From an uncultured Comamonas sp. (GTDB lineage: Bacteria > Pseudomonadota > Gammaproteobacteria > Burkholderiales > Burkholderiaceae_C), in assembly GCA_947306475.1 (NCBI GenBank), contig CAMZGS010000012.1, forward strand, positions 1 through 64,000: a DNA stretch of 64,000 nucleotides, in the 5' to 3' direction. The notes under the pieces were generated by a model, which ran no database searches, had not been told where the DNA came from, and saw only the letters and a list, made by a program, of their open reading frames with translations. This document shows positions 40,822-48,889 of the stretch, in pieces. Position 1 is the stretch's first letter, and every line of letters begins with the position of its first letter. The translations under genes were made by a program, and so were the position numbers.

Positions 40822-41268
40822 ATGTCCCGTAAATCCGCCCCGCTGCGCCACCAGCCTCCTGCCGATCTGTTCAGCTACGCCGGCCCGCCCAATGGCGACT
40901 ATGTGCGCTACGTCGATCAGCTCATGGCATGGGCTGAGCAGGAACAGGCGCGTGTGGCTGCGTCTGCCACGCTCCTGGCACAGCCGACGGCAGGCGGATC
41001 TGGCCGACGTGCCGCCGAGGCAGCGCCCCAGGGCGCAGCGGAGGTGTCGCAGACCGCCGCCGAAGCCTGGAAGGCAGCCAGCGCCGGTGGTGCCGAGGTG
41101 GCCGCCCGCCTGGCCAGCAAAAAACCAGGGCGTGCGGGCACCGTGGCGCTGCTGGTGTTTTTTGTGGTGCTGTTCATCTTTGCCCCGGACATGGCACCGC
41201 TGGCGATCGTGCTGTGGGTGGTCTGGTGGGTGCGCCGCTGGTTGCGCTCCGTCAGCGGCAAAGCCTGA
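40822..41268 (+). CDS. Hypothetical membrane protein between coaBC and dut
   Basis: 148 residues; I do not recognise the family. The N-terminal ~40 residues are polar with [21 protein letters not shown] middle region rich in Ala, Glu and Gln (about 45-98) is probably disordered or helical. The C-terminal part (about 104-140) is a strongly hydrophobic segment or helical hairpin ([30 protein letters not shown]) ending in a basic tail. CAGGAG precedes the ATG by 5 bases, supporting this start over the GTG at 40816. It lies 49 bases after coaBC and 31 before dut, so an operon is likely. Confidence 0.75.
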   Translation: MSRKSAPLRHQPPADLFSYAGPPNGDYVRYVDQLMAWAEQEQARVAASATLLAQPTAGGSGRRAAEAAPQGAAEVSQTAAEAWKAASAGGAEVAARLASKKPGRAGTVALLVFFVVLFIFAPDMAPLAIVLWVVWWVRRWLRSVSGKA

Positions 41269-41299
41269 GCGGCTGCGCCAGCAGGCACAATCGCCGCCC

Positions 41300-41749
41300 A
41301 TGCAAGTAGATCTCAAGATTCTGGACGCGCGCCTGCGCGAGAACATGCCCGCCTATGCCACGCCCGGCAGCGCGGGGCTGGACCTGCGCGCGTGCATCGA
41401 CGCGCCGCTGACCCTGGAACCGGGCCAGTGGCAGCTGATCCCCACCGGCATGGCCATGTACCTCAAGGACCCCGGCTATGCCGCGCTGATCCTGCCGCGC
41501 TCGGGCCTGGGCCACAAGCACGGCATCGTACTCGGCAACCTGGTGGGCCTCATCGATTCGGACTACCAGGGCCAGCTCATGGTCAGCGCCTGGAATCGTT
41601 CACAGACCGCCTTCACGCTGCAGCCCATGGATCGCCTCGCGCAGCTGGTGATCGTGCCCGTGGTGCAGCCCACTTTCAACGTGGTGGAGGAGTTTGAAGC
41701 CCCTTCCGAACGTGGCGAAGGCGGTTACGGCTCCACCGGCAAGCAGTAA
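41300..41749 (+). CDS. dut: dUTP diphosphatase
   Basis: Hydrolyses dUTP to dUMP, keeping uracil out of DNA and feeding dTMP synthesis. 149 residues, homotrimer family. All five motifs are seen: [11 protein letters not shown] (1), [12 protein letters not shown] (2), [14 protein letters not shown] (3), [10 protein letters not shown] (4) and the P-loop-like [11 protein letters not shown] (5). A CACAAT hexamer ends 8 bases before the ATG and there is no Shine-Dalgarno. The coaBC-dut neighbourhood is common in proteobacteria. Confidence 0.97.
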   Translation: MQVDLKILDARLRENMPAYATPGSAGLDLRACIDAPLTLEPGQWQLIPTGMAMYLKDPGYAALILPRSGLGHKHGIVLGNLVGLIDSDYQGQLMVSAWNRSQTAFTLQPMDRLAQLVIVPVVQPTFNVVEEFEAPSERGEGGYGSTGKQ

Positions 41750-41771
41750 TTTTTTTGAAAAGGAATTGAAC

Positions 41772-42116
41772 ATGAGCAGCAGCCTGCCACCGTGCCCCGC
41801 CTGTGCCTCCACGCTGACCTATGAGGACGGCGCACTGTTGATCTGCCCCGAGTGCGGGCACGAGTGGTCTGCCAGCGCCGCAGCAGTTGCAGACGAGGAC
41901 GCGCTGGTGGTCAAGGACGCCAACGGCAATCTGCTGCAGGACGGCGACACGGTCACCGTGATCAAGGACCTGAAGATCAAGGGCGCCTCCTCGGTCGTGA
42001 AGGTGGGTACCAAGGTGAAGAACATCCGGCTCGTCGAGGGCGACCACAACATCGACTGCAAGATCGACGGCATTGGTGCGATGAAGCTCAAGTCGGAGTT
42101 TGTGCGCAAGGCCTGA
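41772..42116 (+). CDS. yjdM: Zinc-ribbon protein of the YjdM/PhnA family
   Basis: 114 residues. A zinc ribbon opens the protein ([14 protein letters not shown] and [10 protein letters not shown], two CxxC pairs), followed by a small beta-barrel domain ([52 protein letters not shown]). Often annotated as alkylphosphonate utilisation protein PhnA, but no phosphonate genes are present and the function is not settled. AAAAGGAATTGA precedes the ATG. Confidence 0.93.
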   Translation: MSSSLPPCPACASTLTYEDGALLICPECGHEWSASAAAVADEDALVVKDANGNLLQDGDTVTVIKDLKIKGASSVVKVGTKVKNIRLVEGDHNIDCKIDGIGAMKLKSEFVRKA

Positions 42117-42144
42117 GGCGCGCTGGGGTTGTTCCTGTATCTGT

Positions 42145-42220
42145 AGCTGCTTGCGCTGATCTGGCAAGGGTTTCATGGATGAATCTGCATGAAACCTTTG
42201 TATGGTCAGCGCCAGCAGCT
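42145..42220. repeat. Long palindromic intergenic element at a convergent gene end
   Basis: Two 33-base arms (42145-42177 and 42188-42220) with about three quarters of positions pairing and a 10-base loop. The outer ends are AGCTGC..GCGCTGA and the inner ends AAGGGTTTCATG / CATGAAACCTTT. A T7 run follows on the plus strand. It fills nearly all of the gap between yjdM (+) and the sensor kinase (-), whose stop codon begins at the last base of the right arm, and probably terminates transcription. Confidence 0.7.
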
Positions 42221-43668
42221 CATTTTTTTGTATCTCTGGCCGCTGGTGCCAGCGGCAGCATCAGCACCAGGCGCAGGCCGCCGAGCGGCGCCGTATCGGC
42301 CCGCACGCTGCCGCCGTAGGTGTGGGCCAGCTCCTGCACGATGTTCAGGCCCAGACCGCTGCCGGGGCGGTTTTCATCCAGGCGCTGGCCGCGCGCAAAG
42401 ATCTGGCTGCGCTGGGCCGGGTCGGCAATGCCGGGGCCGTCGTCGTCAATGGTGATGCACAGCTGGCCCTGCAGCTGCTGCACATCAATCTGCACCTGCC
42501 CGTGCGCCCATTTGCCGGCGTTGTCCAGCAGGTTGCCCAGCATTTCAAACAGGTCCTGCTCCTCGCCCTTGAAGGCCAGCTGCGGCGTATCGGTCTGCAG
42601 CGCAAAGTCGATGTGCGAATGCAGCCGCGCCACGGTGCGCAGCAGGGCCTGGAGCACGGGCTGCACCGGGCAGCGCAGGCCGGTGGCGCGCACGGCGGCG
42701 CTGGCGCGGGCATGGGCCAGGTGGTATTCCACATGGCGGCGTGCCTGGGCCACCTGTTCCTGCACCAGCTGCCCCAGCGGGCTGGCGTCCTGCGCGGCGG
42801 CGTTGGTGAGCACGCTCAGCGGGGTGTTCAGCGCATGGGCCAGATTGCCGGCCTGGGTGCGTGCGCGCTGCACCATGTCGGCATTGCTGGTCAGCACGTG
42901 GTTGAACTCCTGCACCAGGGGCAACAGCTCCTGCGGGTAGTGGCCGGTCAGTGCCGGTTGCTGGCCGGCGCGCACGGTGGCCAGGTCCTGGCGCAGCTGT
43001 TGGAGTGGGCGCAGCGTCAGGTGCAGCTGCACGGCCACGGCCAGCAGCAGGCCGGCGGCCAGGGTGCCCAGGCTAATGAGCAGCATGGCGGTAAAGCGCT
43101 GCAAGGGCTCGGCCAGCAGGGCAATGTCGGCGGCCACGGTCAGGCGCAGCACGGGGGTGCCGTCTCGGGGCAGGTGGATGTGGCGGCTGACGGCCAGCAG
43201 CGTGTGTGTGTCGTCCTGAAGTTGCAGCACCCGGTAGCCCTGGGCAGGTCGCTCGCGCCAGCTGGCGTCGGCGGGCAGGGGCAGCACCTGATCCCAGAGC
43301 GAGCGCGAGCGTGCCACGGCCATGCGTGCTGCGGCGCCGGGCATCTGGCTGTCGATCTGCCAGTACAGGCCGGACAGGGGCGTGTCCAGGCGCGGGTCGC
43401 TGACCCAGGGGGGCACGCGCACCTGGCCCTGAACGTCCACGTCCACCGCGCCGCTCAACTGGTTGAGCTGTACCACCAGCTGGTCCTGCAGTTGCTGGCG
43501 GGTGTGCTGGGCAAACAGGCTGCGCAGCCCCCAGCCGGCCACCAGCAGCGCCAGCAGCACCCAGGTGAGGGTGGCCAGCAGCAGGCGTCGGCGCAGCGAG
43601 GCAGCCGGGCGTCGGGGGGAGGCATTGTCGCTGGCGGCGTGGCTGGTGGGCGGGGCAGAGGTGGGCAC
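42220..43668 (-). CDS. PhoQ-like sensor histidine kinase
   Basis: 482 residues with a GTG start. Transmembrane helices at about 28-46 and 194-216 enclose a ~145-residue periplasmic sensor. HAMP-like linker, then the H-box AGNLAHALNTPLSVL with His278; HxLxTPL is the PhoQ-type variant of HExRTP. N-box LGNLLDNAGKWAHG and G-boxes DDDGPGI and GSGLGLNIV complete the ATPase domain. It lies 6 bases after the response regulator gene and shares a locus with a PepSY protein and a flavocytochrome, so it may monitor an envelope or metal/redox cue. The stimulus is unknown. Confidence 0.93.
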   Translation of the reverse strand: MPTSAPPTSHAASDNASPRRPAASLRRRLLLATLTWVLLALLVAGWGLRSLFAQHTRQQLQDQLVVQLNQLSGAVDVDVQGQVRVPPWVSDPRLDTPLSGLYWQIDSQMPGAAARMAVARSRSLWDQVLPLPADASWRERPAQGYRVLQLQDDTHTLLAVSRHIHLPRDGTPVLRLTVAADIALLAEPLQRFTAMLLISLGTLAAGLLLAVAVQLHLTLRPLQQLRQDLATVRAGQQPALTGHYPQELLPLVQEFNHVLTSNADMVQRARTQAGNLAHALNTPLSVLTNAAAQDASPLGQLVQEQVAQARRHVEYHLAHARASAAVRATGLRCPVQPVLQALLRTVARLHSHIDFALQTDTPQLAFKGEEQDLFEMLGNLLDNAGKWAHGQVQIDVQQLQGQLCITIDDDGPGIADPAQRSQIFARGQRLDENRPGSGLGLNIVQELAHTYGGSVRADTAPLGGLRLVLMLPLAPAARDTKK

Positions 43669-43674
43669 GGGGCT

Positions 43675-44343
43675 TCAGGCGCTGTGGGTGCAGCACAGGC
43701 GGTAGCCTCTGCCGCGTACGGTTTCAATGCTGTCGGGCGGCAGCTTCTTGCGCAGGCGGGCGATGAAGACTTCGATGGTGTTGGAGTCGCGCTCGCTGTC
43801 GTAGGGGTAGATGTGCTCGGCCAGCTGCGTGCGGGTGAGCGTCTGGCCGGGCTGCTGCATGAAGAGCTCCAGCAGCTTGAATTCGTGGCTGGTCAGGGTC
43901 AGGGGCTGATCGTTGACCCAGGCGCAGACCTGGCGTGTGTCCAGCGTGATCGGCCCGCACTGCCACAGCGCACTGGCGTGGGGCGACAGGCGGCGCAGCA
44001 GCGCGCGCAGGCGTGCCAGCAGTTCTTCCATGTGGAAAGGCTTGGCCAGGTAATCGTCGGCACCGGCGTCCATGCCGGTGACCTTTTCGTGCCAGCTGCC
44101 GCGCGCTGTCAGGATCAGCACCGGCATGTTGCGCCCCTGGGTGCGCCAGTGGCGTAGCACGCTCAGGCCGTCGATCTGGGGCAGGCCCAGGTCCAGCACC
44201 ACGGCGTCAAAGTCCTCCACTTCGCCCAGATAGCGTGCCTGCTGGCCATCGCTGGCGGTCTCCACGGTGTGCCCGGCAGCCGCAATGGCGGCCACGAGCT
44301 GGGTCTGCAGGGTGGGTTCGTCTTCTACGACCAGGATGCGCAT
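43675..44343 (-). CDS. OmpR/PhoB-family response regulator
   Basis: 222 residues. Receiver domain with Glu7/Asp8 acidic pocket, phospho-acceptor Asp51 (VVLDLGLPQIDG) and conserved Lys in LAKPFHMEEL. C-terminal winged helix with LTSHEFKLLELF, the recognition helix area SNTIEVFIARLRKKL and the wing IETVRGRGYRL. It probably binds the 11-bp-phased repeats in the divergent promoter region at 44745-44782. Partner of the kinase directly downstream. Confidence 0.94.
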   Translation of the reverse strand: MRILVVEDEPTLQTQLVAAIAAAGHTVETASDGQQARYLGEVEDFDAVVLDLGLPQIDGLSVLRHWRTQGRNMPVLILTARGSWHEKVTGMDAGADDYLAKPFHMEELLARLRALLRRLSPHASALWQCGPITLDTRQVCAWVNDQPLTLTSHEFKLLELFMQQPGQTLTRTQLAEHIYPYDSERDSNTIEVFIARLRKKLPPDSIETVRGRGYRLCCTHSA

Positions 44344-44357
44344 GGTGGGGGCGGAAG

Positions 44358-44696
44358 TCAGTGTTTGCGTTTTTGTGCGACCGAGAGCACCTTGCCATCG
44401 ACCGCGTCCATCTTGATCTTCAGGATGATGCCATCGGCTTGCAGCACGCGGATGTCGTACACGAACTGGCCGTGCTCGGCTTCAAATTCCAGCTCCACCA
44501 CCTGACCGGGGTATTGCTGCTCCACCTTGTCCAGCACCGTGCGCAGCGGCAGCACCTTGCCCTGCTGCAGGGCCTGGCGTGCCAGTTCGTGGTCGTTGCG
44601 GTCGGCATGGGCAGCGGGCAGGGCGCTGCCCCACAGGGCCAGGCCCAGGCAGGTGCTGCTCAGGGCCAATGTCAGAGTGCGTGTGGGGTGCGGCAT
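44358..44696 (-). CDS. Secreted PepSY-domain protein
   Basis: 112 residues. A clear Sec signal peptide (MPHPTRTLTLALSSTCLGLA, cleavage probably after AAHA near residue 31) is followed by one PepSY domain: ARQALQQGKVLPLRTVLDKV, QYPGQVVELEFEAEHGQFVY and DIRVLQADGIILKIKMDAVDG. PepSY domains are periplasmic and tied to protease inhibition or metal/redox membrane systems. AAGGAG lies 7 bases before the ATG. It is the first gene of the PepSY-regulator-kinase operon and divergent from the flavocytochrome. Confidence 0.9.
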   Translation of the reverse strand: MPHPTRTLTLALSSTCLGLALWGSALPAAHADRNDHELARQALQQGKVLPLRTVLDKVEQQYPGQVVELEFEAEHGQFVYDIRVLQADGIILKIKMDAVDGKVLSVAQKRKH

Positions 44697-44744
44697 GATG
44701 AAACTCCTTGAAAAATGGTTCAGGCCACTGTACGCCGCGCCGCA

Positions 44745-44782
44745 TGAACGGTACCTGAACGGCACTTTCAGTCTTTGTTCAG
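44745..44782. promoter_or_regulatory. 11-bp-phased direct repeats, response-regulator binding site candidate
   Basis: On the plus strand TTCAG-N6-TTCAG (44767-44771, 44778-44782). On the minus strand GTTCA-N6-GTTCA (44760 down to 44745). A further TTCAG lies at 44719-44723. Five-base direct repeats spaced one helical turn apart are the binding pattern of OmpR/PhoB-type regulators. The sites lie between the divergent PepSY operon and the flavocytochrome gene. Confidence 0.65.
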
Positions 44783-44874
44783 CCTGGGTGATGAAGAATC
44801 ACTCCTGAGCAGGGCATGACGGAGGATATGCCCGCACAAGGATGCACAAGCAACCAAAGGGAAGGAAAGGTGCC

Positions 44875-46242
44875 ATGCAAGTAAGAAGAATTTTTGGACT
44901 CTGGGCCGCGCTGCTGACGCTGGCCTGGGGGATCACCACCTGGCTGGGCAGTGCGGCATTGCCTGCGGATACCGGGGCGCTGTGGTGGCAGCTGCGCCGC
45001 CACGGCCTGTATCTGACGGGGGTCTGGAGCATCGGCATGATGAGCCTGGTCATGCTGCTGGCGCTGCGCCAGCCCTGGCAGGACAGGCTGCTGGGGGGCA
45101 TGGATCAGGTCTATCGCCTGCACAAGTGGGCCGGCATTGCTGCCGGTGTGACAGCCATCATGCACTGGGCCATCAAGGAATTCATGGGCGATTGGGTCAA
45201 TGACACCTGGGGGCGCGCAGGCAAGCCGGCGCGCGATGCGGTGCTGGCTTGGGTCACGGACTGGCGTGGCCTCTCCAAGGACGTGGGGGAATGGGCCTTC
45301 TACGCGCTGGTGCTGCTCATTGTGCTGACGCTGTGGCAAAAGCTCTTGCCCTACCGCCCCTGGCGCAAGCTGCACCGCGTGATGCCGGTGCTGTATCTGG
45401 CTCTGGTGTTCCACACGGTGGCGCTGATGCCGCTGGCGCTCTGGACAGGCCCGGTGGGCGCCTTGCTTGCCGTTCTGCTGGTGCTGGGAAGTGGCGCGGC
45501 GCTGTGGTCGCTGCTGGGGCGCATCGGCCGGGCACGCAGCTATGCCGGGCGCATCCACAGTGTGCAATTGCTGGGCAGCAACCCGGAGCGTGATCCGCTG
45601 GAAGTGGTGTGTGCCCTGCCTGCCGATTGGCCGGGGCATGCACCGGGGCAGTTTGTATTCGCCACGCTGGAAGATGCAGAAGGCCCGCACCCCTTCACCG
45701 TGGCCAGTGCCCAAGGGGCCTGCGGTCAGGCCGAGGATGGCAGCGCCCTGCTGCGGCTGGTGATCAAGCCGTTGGGCGACTACACCCGGCAGTTGCACCA
45801 GCGGCTGCAGCCCGGGCAGAGCATTCGCATCGAGGGGCCCTACGGCCAATTCAAGGCGCAGGGGGGCGAAGGCAGGAAGCAGGTGTGGATTGCCGGCGGT
45901 GTCGGGATCACGCCCTTCCTGGCCTTGCTGGAAGCACGTCAGCGCGCTACCGCCGTGGGCCCTTCCGCTCCGGTGTGCATGCATTACTGCACGCGCGATG
46001 CTGCCAGCGATGGTGTGCTGCCCCGGGTGCAGGCTCTGGCAGCCAGTGCCCAGCCCCCCATCCCCTTGCAGGTGCACGATGCGGCCAGGAAGCAGTATCT
46101 GTGTCCCGAGGATTTGCTGCGCCATCAGGGGCCACTGGAAATCTGGCTGTGCGGTCCGGTGGGACTGGGCGACATGGTGCGCACGCACGCCAGGCAGCAA
46201 AACGGCTGGCGTGTGCATCAGGAAGCGTTTGAGATGCGCTAA
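44875..46242 (+). CDS. Ferric-reductase-like transmembrane flavocytochrome
   Basis: 455 residues. Six or so transmembrane helices in the first ~220 residues form a ferric-reductase/NOX-type b-haem domain, with helix histidines in RLHKWAGIAAGVTAIMHW and LHRVMPVLYLALVFHTVAL. The cytoplasmic half is an FAD/NAD(P)H ferredoxin-reductase module: FAD motif HPFTVASA (~271), GDYTRQLHQRL, nucleotide motif GGVGITPFLALLE (~340) and LCGPVGLGDMV. It would carry electrons from NAD(P)H across the inner membrane; the acceptor is unknown. The ATG at 44875 is preferred to 44842 because AAGGAAAGG lies just before it. Confidence 0.9.
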   Translation: MQVRRIFGLWAALLTLAWGITTWLGSAALPADTGALWWQLRRHGLYLTGVWSIGMMSLVMLLALRQPWQDRLLGGMDQVYRLHKWAGIAAGVTAIMHWAIKEFMGDWVNDTWGRAGKPARDAVLAWVTDWRGLSKDVGEWAFYALVLLIVLTLWQKLLPYRPWRKLHRVMPVLYLALVFHTVALMPLALWTGPVGALLAVLLVLGSGAALWSLLGRIGRARSYAGRIHSVQLLGSNPERDPLEVVCALPADWPGHAPGQFVFATLEDAEGPHPFTVASAQGACGQAEDGSALLRLVIKPLGDYTRQLHQRLQPGQSIRIEGPYGQFKAQGGEGRKQVWIAGGVGITPFLALLEARQRATAVGPSAPVCMHYCTRDAASDGVLPRVQALAASAQPPIPLQVHDAARKQYLCPEDLLRHQGPLEIWLCGPVGLGDMVRTHARQQNGWRVHQEAFEMR

Positions 46243-46272
46243 GACCCGCTGGTACAACCCTCGGAAAAGGAA

Positions 46273-46312
46273 AGGCCCCAGCCTGTCGCCTGCATGGCGG
46301 CAGCTGGGGCCT
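46273..46312 (-). terminator. Terminator, mainly for the SlyD-type gene
   Basis: A stem of AGGCCCCAGC with GCTGGGGCCT plus an inner CGCC/GGCG pairing. On the minus strand it is followed by TTTCCTTTTCC. It also separates the convergent flavocytochrome gene. Confidence 0.7.
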
Positions 46313-46328
46313 GATTCAATATGAGATG

Positions 46329-46853
46329 TCAGTGCAGGGTGGTGTTGCCCGGCGCCTGGGGCTGGACGCGGAAAAAGCCTGTGCCGGCGCTGCCCCGACC
46401 CACCTCCTCAACGGTGGCTTCGCGCACGGCCTCGATCCTGATCTGGATGCGCAGGGCAATACCCGCCAGCGGGTGGTTGCCATCCAGCACCACATGTTCC
46501 GGGTAGATTTCCGTGACGGTGTAGAGGCAGTCCTGCGGCGCCTCGGGGCAGGCGCCGGGGGGCAGGGCGTAGCCGTCAAAGGTCATGCCTTCTTCCAGCG
46601 TCTCGGGGAAGAGGTCGCGCGGCGCCAGGAACACGCGCTGCTCGTCGTAGTCGCCAAAGGCGTCTTCCGGCTCCAGGTGCAGCTGCACGCTGGCACCGGC
46701 CTTGTGTCCTTGCAGGGCTTGCTCGATGCGTGCGAGCAGGTCGTCCCCACCCACCAGAAATTCCACGGGCGTGTCCAGCACGTCCAGCGTGTCCCCCAGG
46801 GTGTCCTTGAGGACCCAGGTCAGAGCGACAACGCATTGATCGGTGACTTCCAT
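46329..46853 (-). CDS. FKBP-type peptidyl-prolyl isomerase, SlyD-like
   Basis: 174 residues. FKBP half-domains surround an inserted chaperone flap, as in SlyD: VEFLVGGDDLLARIEQALQG, then HKAGASVQLHLEPEDAFGDYDE and the return strand NHPLAGIALRIQIRI. The His/Cys-rich metal-binding tail of E. coli SlyD is missing; the C terminus reads GTGFFRVQPQAPGN. It acts on proline isomerisation and folding in the cytoplasm. Confidence 0.92.
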   Translation of the reverse strand: MEVTDQCVVALTWVLKDTLGDTLDVLDTPVEFLVGGDDLLARIEQALQGHKAGASVQLHLEPEDAFGDYDEQRVFLAPRDLFPETLEEGMTFDGYALPPGACPEAPQDCLYTVTEIYPEHVVLDGNHPLAGIALRIQIRIEAVREATVEEVGRGSAGTGFFRVQPQAPGNTTLH

Positions 46854-46928
46854 GGCACATCCTTTTTCCGAGTATCGCCATGCCTGCGTTGGGTGTTGCG
46901 AGGTGCTCCGGCGCAGGCAAAACCCGCC

Positions 46929-46934
46929 ATTATA
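46929..46934 (-). promoter_or_regulatory. Candidate -10 of the SlyD-like gene
   Basis: TATAAT on the minus strand, 75 bases before the start. No good -35. The rest of the 252-base gap to the acetyltransferase gene is AT-rich with no gene; a weak trace of the intergenic element (TGATAGCAAG near 46978) is possible. Confidence 0.45.
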
Positions 46935-47105
46935 AGTAGTTTTTGTGTTGCTTTTGTGCTAGCACATCTGCAGTTTGATAGCAAGAAATCGCACACTGCC
47001 TACTCATTCTTATGGCTACATACACCATGCGCATGCAAAAAAAATGAATTCACAGACAATCCGCGCTTTCGTTTTCCCCAAGTCGGTTTTTGTTTCGATT
47101 GCACT

Positions 47106-47633
47106 ATGTCTACTCACTACCAGGTTCGCCCCGCAACGCTTCGTGATGCCAAGGCTATTGCACAGATCCATACGGCTGCTGCACTGGAGGCCTATCGCGG
47201 CATCGTTCCTGATGACCAGCTCAAGGCCATGTCCTCTGTGGAAAAGCGCCAGGCCTACTGGCGCGAGGCCATTGAGTACTGTGAGCCCCAGGTGCAGGTG
47301 GCAATGGATGGCGACAAGATTGTCGGTTTTGTCGGTTTCGACCGCTCGCGCGATGCCAAGTCGCGTCAGACCACGGGCGAGATCTGGGCCCTGTACGCCG
47401 CCCCCGCCTATTGGAGCAAGGGCGTGGGCGTGACCTTGTGGGATGCCGCCCGCGAAGGTCTGCTGGAAGAAGGCTGCACCAGCGTGACCGCCTGGGTGCC
47501 GCTGCGCAACGAACGCGCCCTGCGCTTCCACGAGCTGGCCGGCTTCAAGCGCGAGATGAGCACCGCCAAGATCGCCACGGTGGGTGCCATCAAGATCGAG
47601 GAAGTGCGCCTGCAACGCTCTCTGAGCGACTGA
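47106..47633 (+). CDS. GNAT family N-acetyltransferase
   Basis: 175 residues. The GNAT fold is indicated by VRPATLRDAKAIAQIHTAA at the start, IWALYAAPAYWSKGVGVTLW, which holds the acetyl-CoA pyrophosphate loop (variant of Q/RxxGxG/A), and ERALRFHELAGFKREMS near the end. The substrate cannot be predicted. The ATG at 47106 begins the domain; the frame is open far upstream but that part is antisense to the SlyD-like gene. Confidence 0.9.
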   Translation: MSTHYQVRPATLRDAKAIAQIHTAAALEAYRGIVPDDQLKAMSSVEKRQAYWREAIEYCEPQVQVAMDGDKIVGFVGFDRSRDAKSRQTTGEIWALYAAPAYWSKGVGVTLWDAAREGLLEEGCTSVTAWVPLRNERALRFHELAGFKREMSTAKIATVGAIKIEEVRLQRSLSD

Positions 47634-47652
47634 TACGACACAGCACTACGCC

Positions 47653-48867
47653 ATGCAAGCAACATCGGCACAACAGCCAACGCCACAGGCCGCATGGATC
47701 ACCTGGGCCGATGCCCAGGGGCAGCCGCAGCAGGCGCTGTGGCACAGCGAGGCCAGGCGCCCGGCACCGCAGCGCCTGCAATGTGCCGATGACCGCATGG
47801 CCGCCGATACCGCTTACCGACTGATCTGCGAAGGTACCGCCCTGCTTTGGCAGGGCGACTTTTTCAATGCGCGGCATTTGCTTGACGCCCTCAAGCGGCG
47901 CATCGACCAGCCCCGCCGCAGCCGCAAGAAGGTCTCTGCTGCGCCCACCGCGGCGGCCAGCACCCCCGCCATGCAGTTCCACCAACAGCGCCAGAAGCAG
48001 GCGCGACGCGCTCATCTGCTGGGCAGTGTGCTGGTGGTGGTGGATGGCGCCTACCGCATTCCCCTGCGCCGGGCACCTGCCGTGCAGGAGGCATGCAGCG
48101 CTACCTGGGGCGCGCCTGCTGCCGATGCGCCCCCCCGGGTGGTGGCGCTGCGTGAACTGCAAGGCATCGTGAGCGCTTATGAGTGGCGCAGAAAGGGCGT
48201 TCAGATTCCAGCCCTGCGAGCCCTGGGGGGCTACGACCGCATCCACCCGCACTACGGCGTGTTTTCGCCAGTGCGTGGCGAGTATGTGGATCTGGTGGCG
48301 CAGGCCCCGCTGCCGCCGGGAGCAGAGCGTCTGGCCTGGGATATTGGCACCGGAAGTGGTGTGCTCGCCGCCGTCCTGGCACGTCGTGGCGTGGCGCAGG
48401 TGCTGGCAACCGACAACTCCGGGCGTGCCCTGGCCTGTGCGCAGGACAACTTTCAGCGCCTGGGTGTGGCGCACCAGGTGCAGTTGCTGGAGGCCGACCT
48501 GTTTCCCCCGGGGCAGGCGCCGCTGATCGTCTGCAACCCGCCCTGGCTGCCCGTGCGCGCCGCAACCACGCTGGAGCAGGCGGTGTATGACCCCGATAGC
48601 CGCATGTTGCGCGGTTTTCTGGCAGGGCTTGCCCCCCGCCTGCTGCCCGGAGGCGAGGGCTGGCTGATCCTCTCCGATCTGGCCGAACATCTGGGCCTGC
48701 GCAGCCGCGCGGATCTGCTGGACTGGATGGCAGAGGCCGGCCTGGGTGTGCTTGGGCGCATCGACATCCGTCCGCGTCATGGCAAGGCACACGACCCCCA
48801 GGATCCCTTGCATGCCGCCCGAGCGGCTGAGGTCACATCGCTGTGGCGCCTGGCAGCGCTGTCGTGA
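47653..48867 (+). CDS. Class I SAM-dependent methyltransferase (NPPW type)
   Basis: 404 residues. An N-terminal ~200-residue part without a recognised domain (arginine-rich RRIDQPRRSRKK near 84-95) precedes a Rossmann methyltransferase: SAM motif I WDIGTGSGVLAAVLARRG (~228-245), ATDNSGRALACAQDN and the catalytic N295-P-P-W298. The NPP[YFW] motif marks enzymes that methylate amide, ring or exocyclic amino nitrogens (HemK/RlmG-like). The substrate is unknown; an RNA or protein glutamine is likely from the motif and the neighbouring dusC, which is inference. Confidence 0.85.
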   Translation: MQATSAQQPTPQAAWITWADAQGQPQQALWHSEARRPAPQRLQCADDRMAADTAYRLICEGTALLWQGDFFNARHLLDALKRRIDQPRRSRKKVSAAPTAAASTPAMQFHQQRQKQARRAHLLGSVLVVVDGAYRIPLRRAPAVQEACSATWGAPAADAPPRVVALRELQGIVSAYEWRRKGVQIPALRALGGYDRIHPHYGVFSPVRGEYVDLVAQAPLPPGAERLAWDIGTGSGVLAAVLARRGVAQVLATDNSGRALACAQDNFQRLGVAHQVQLLEADLFPPGQAPLIVCNPPWLPVRAATTLEQAVYDPDSRMLRGFLAGLAPRLLPGGEGWLILSDLAEHLGLRSRADLLDWMAEAGLGVLGRIDIRPRHGKAHDPQDPLHAARAAEVTSLWRLAALS

Positions 48868-48889
48868 ATCCGTAATCCGTCAAGCCACC

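Noticed and set aside
42202-44157. Plus-strand open frame of ~650 codons over the kinase and regulator genes
   Set aside because: The minus strand carries a complete two-component pair with all catalytic motifs.
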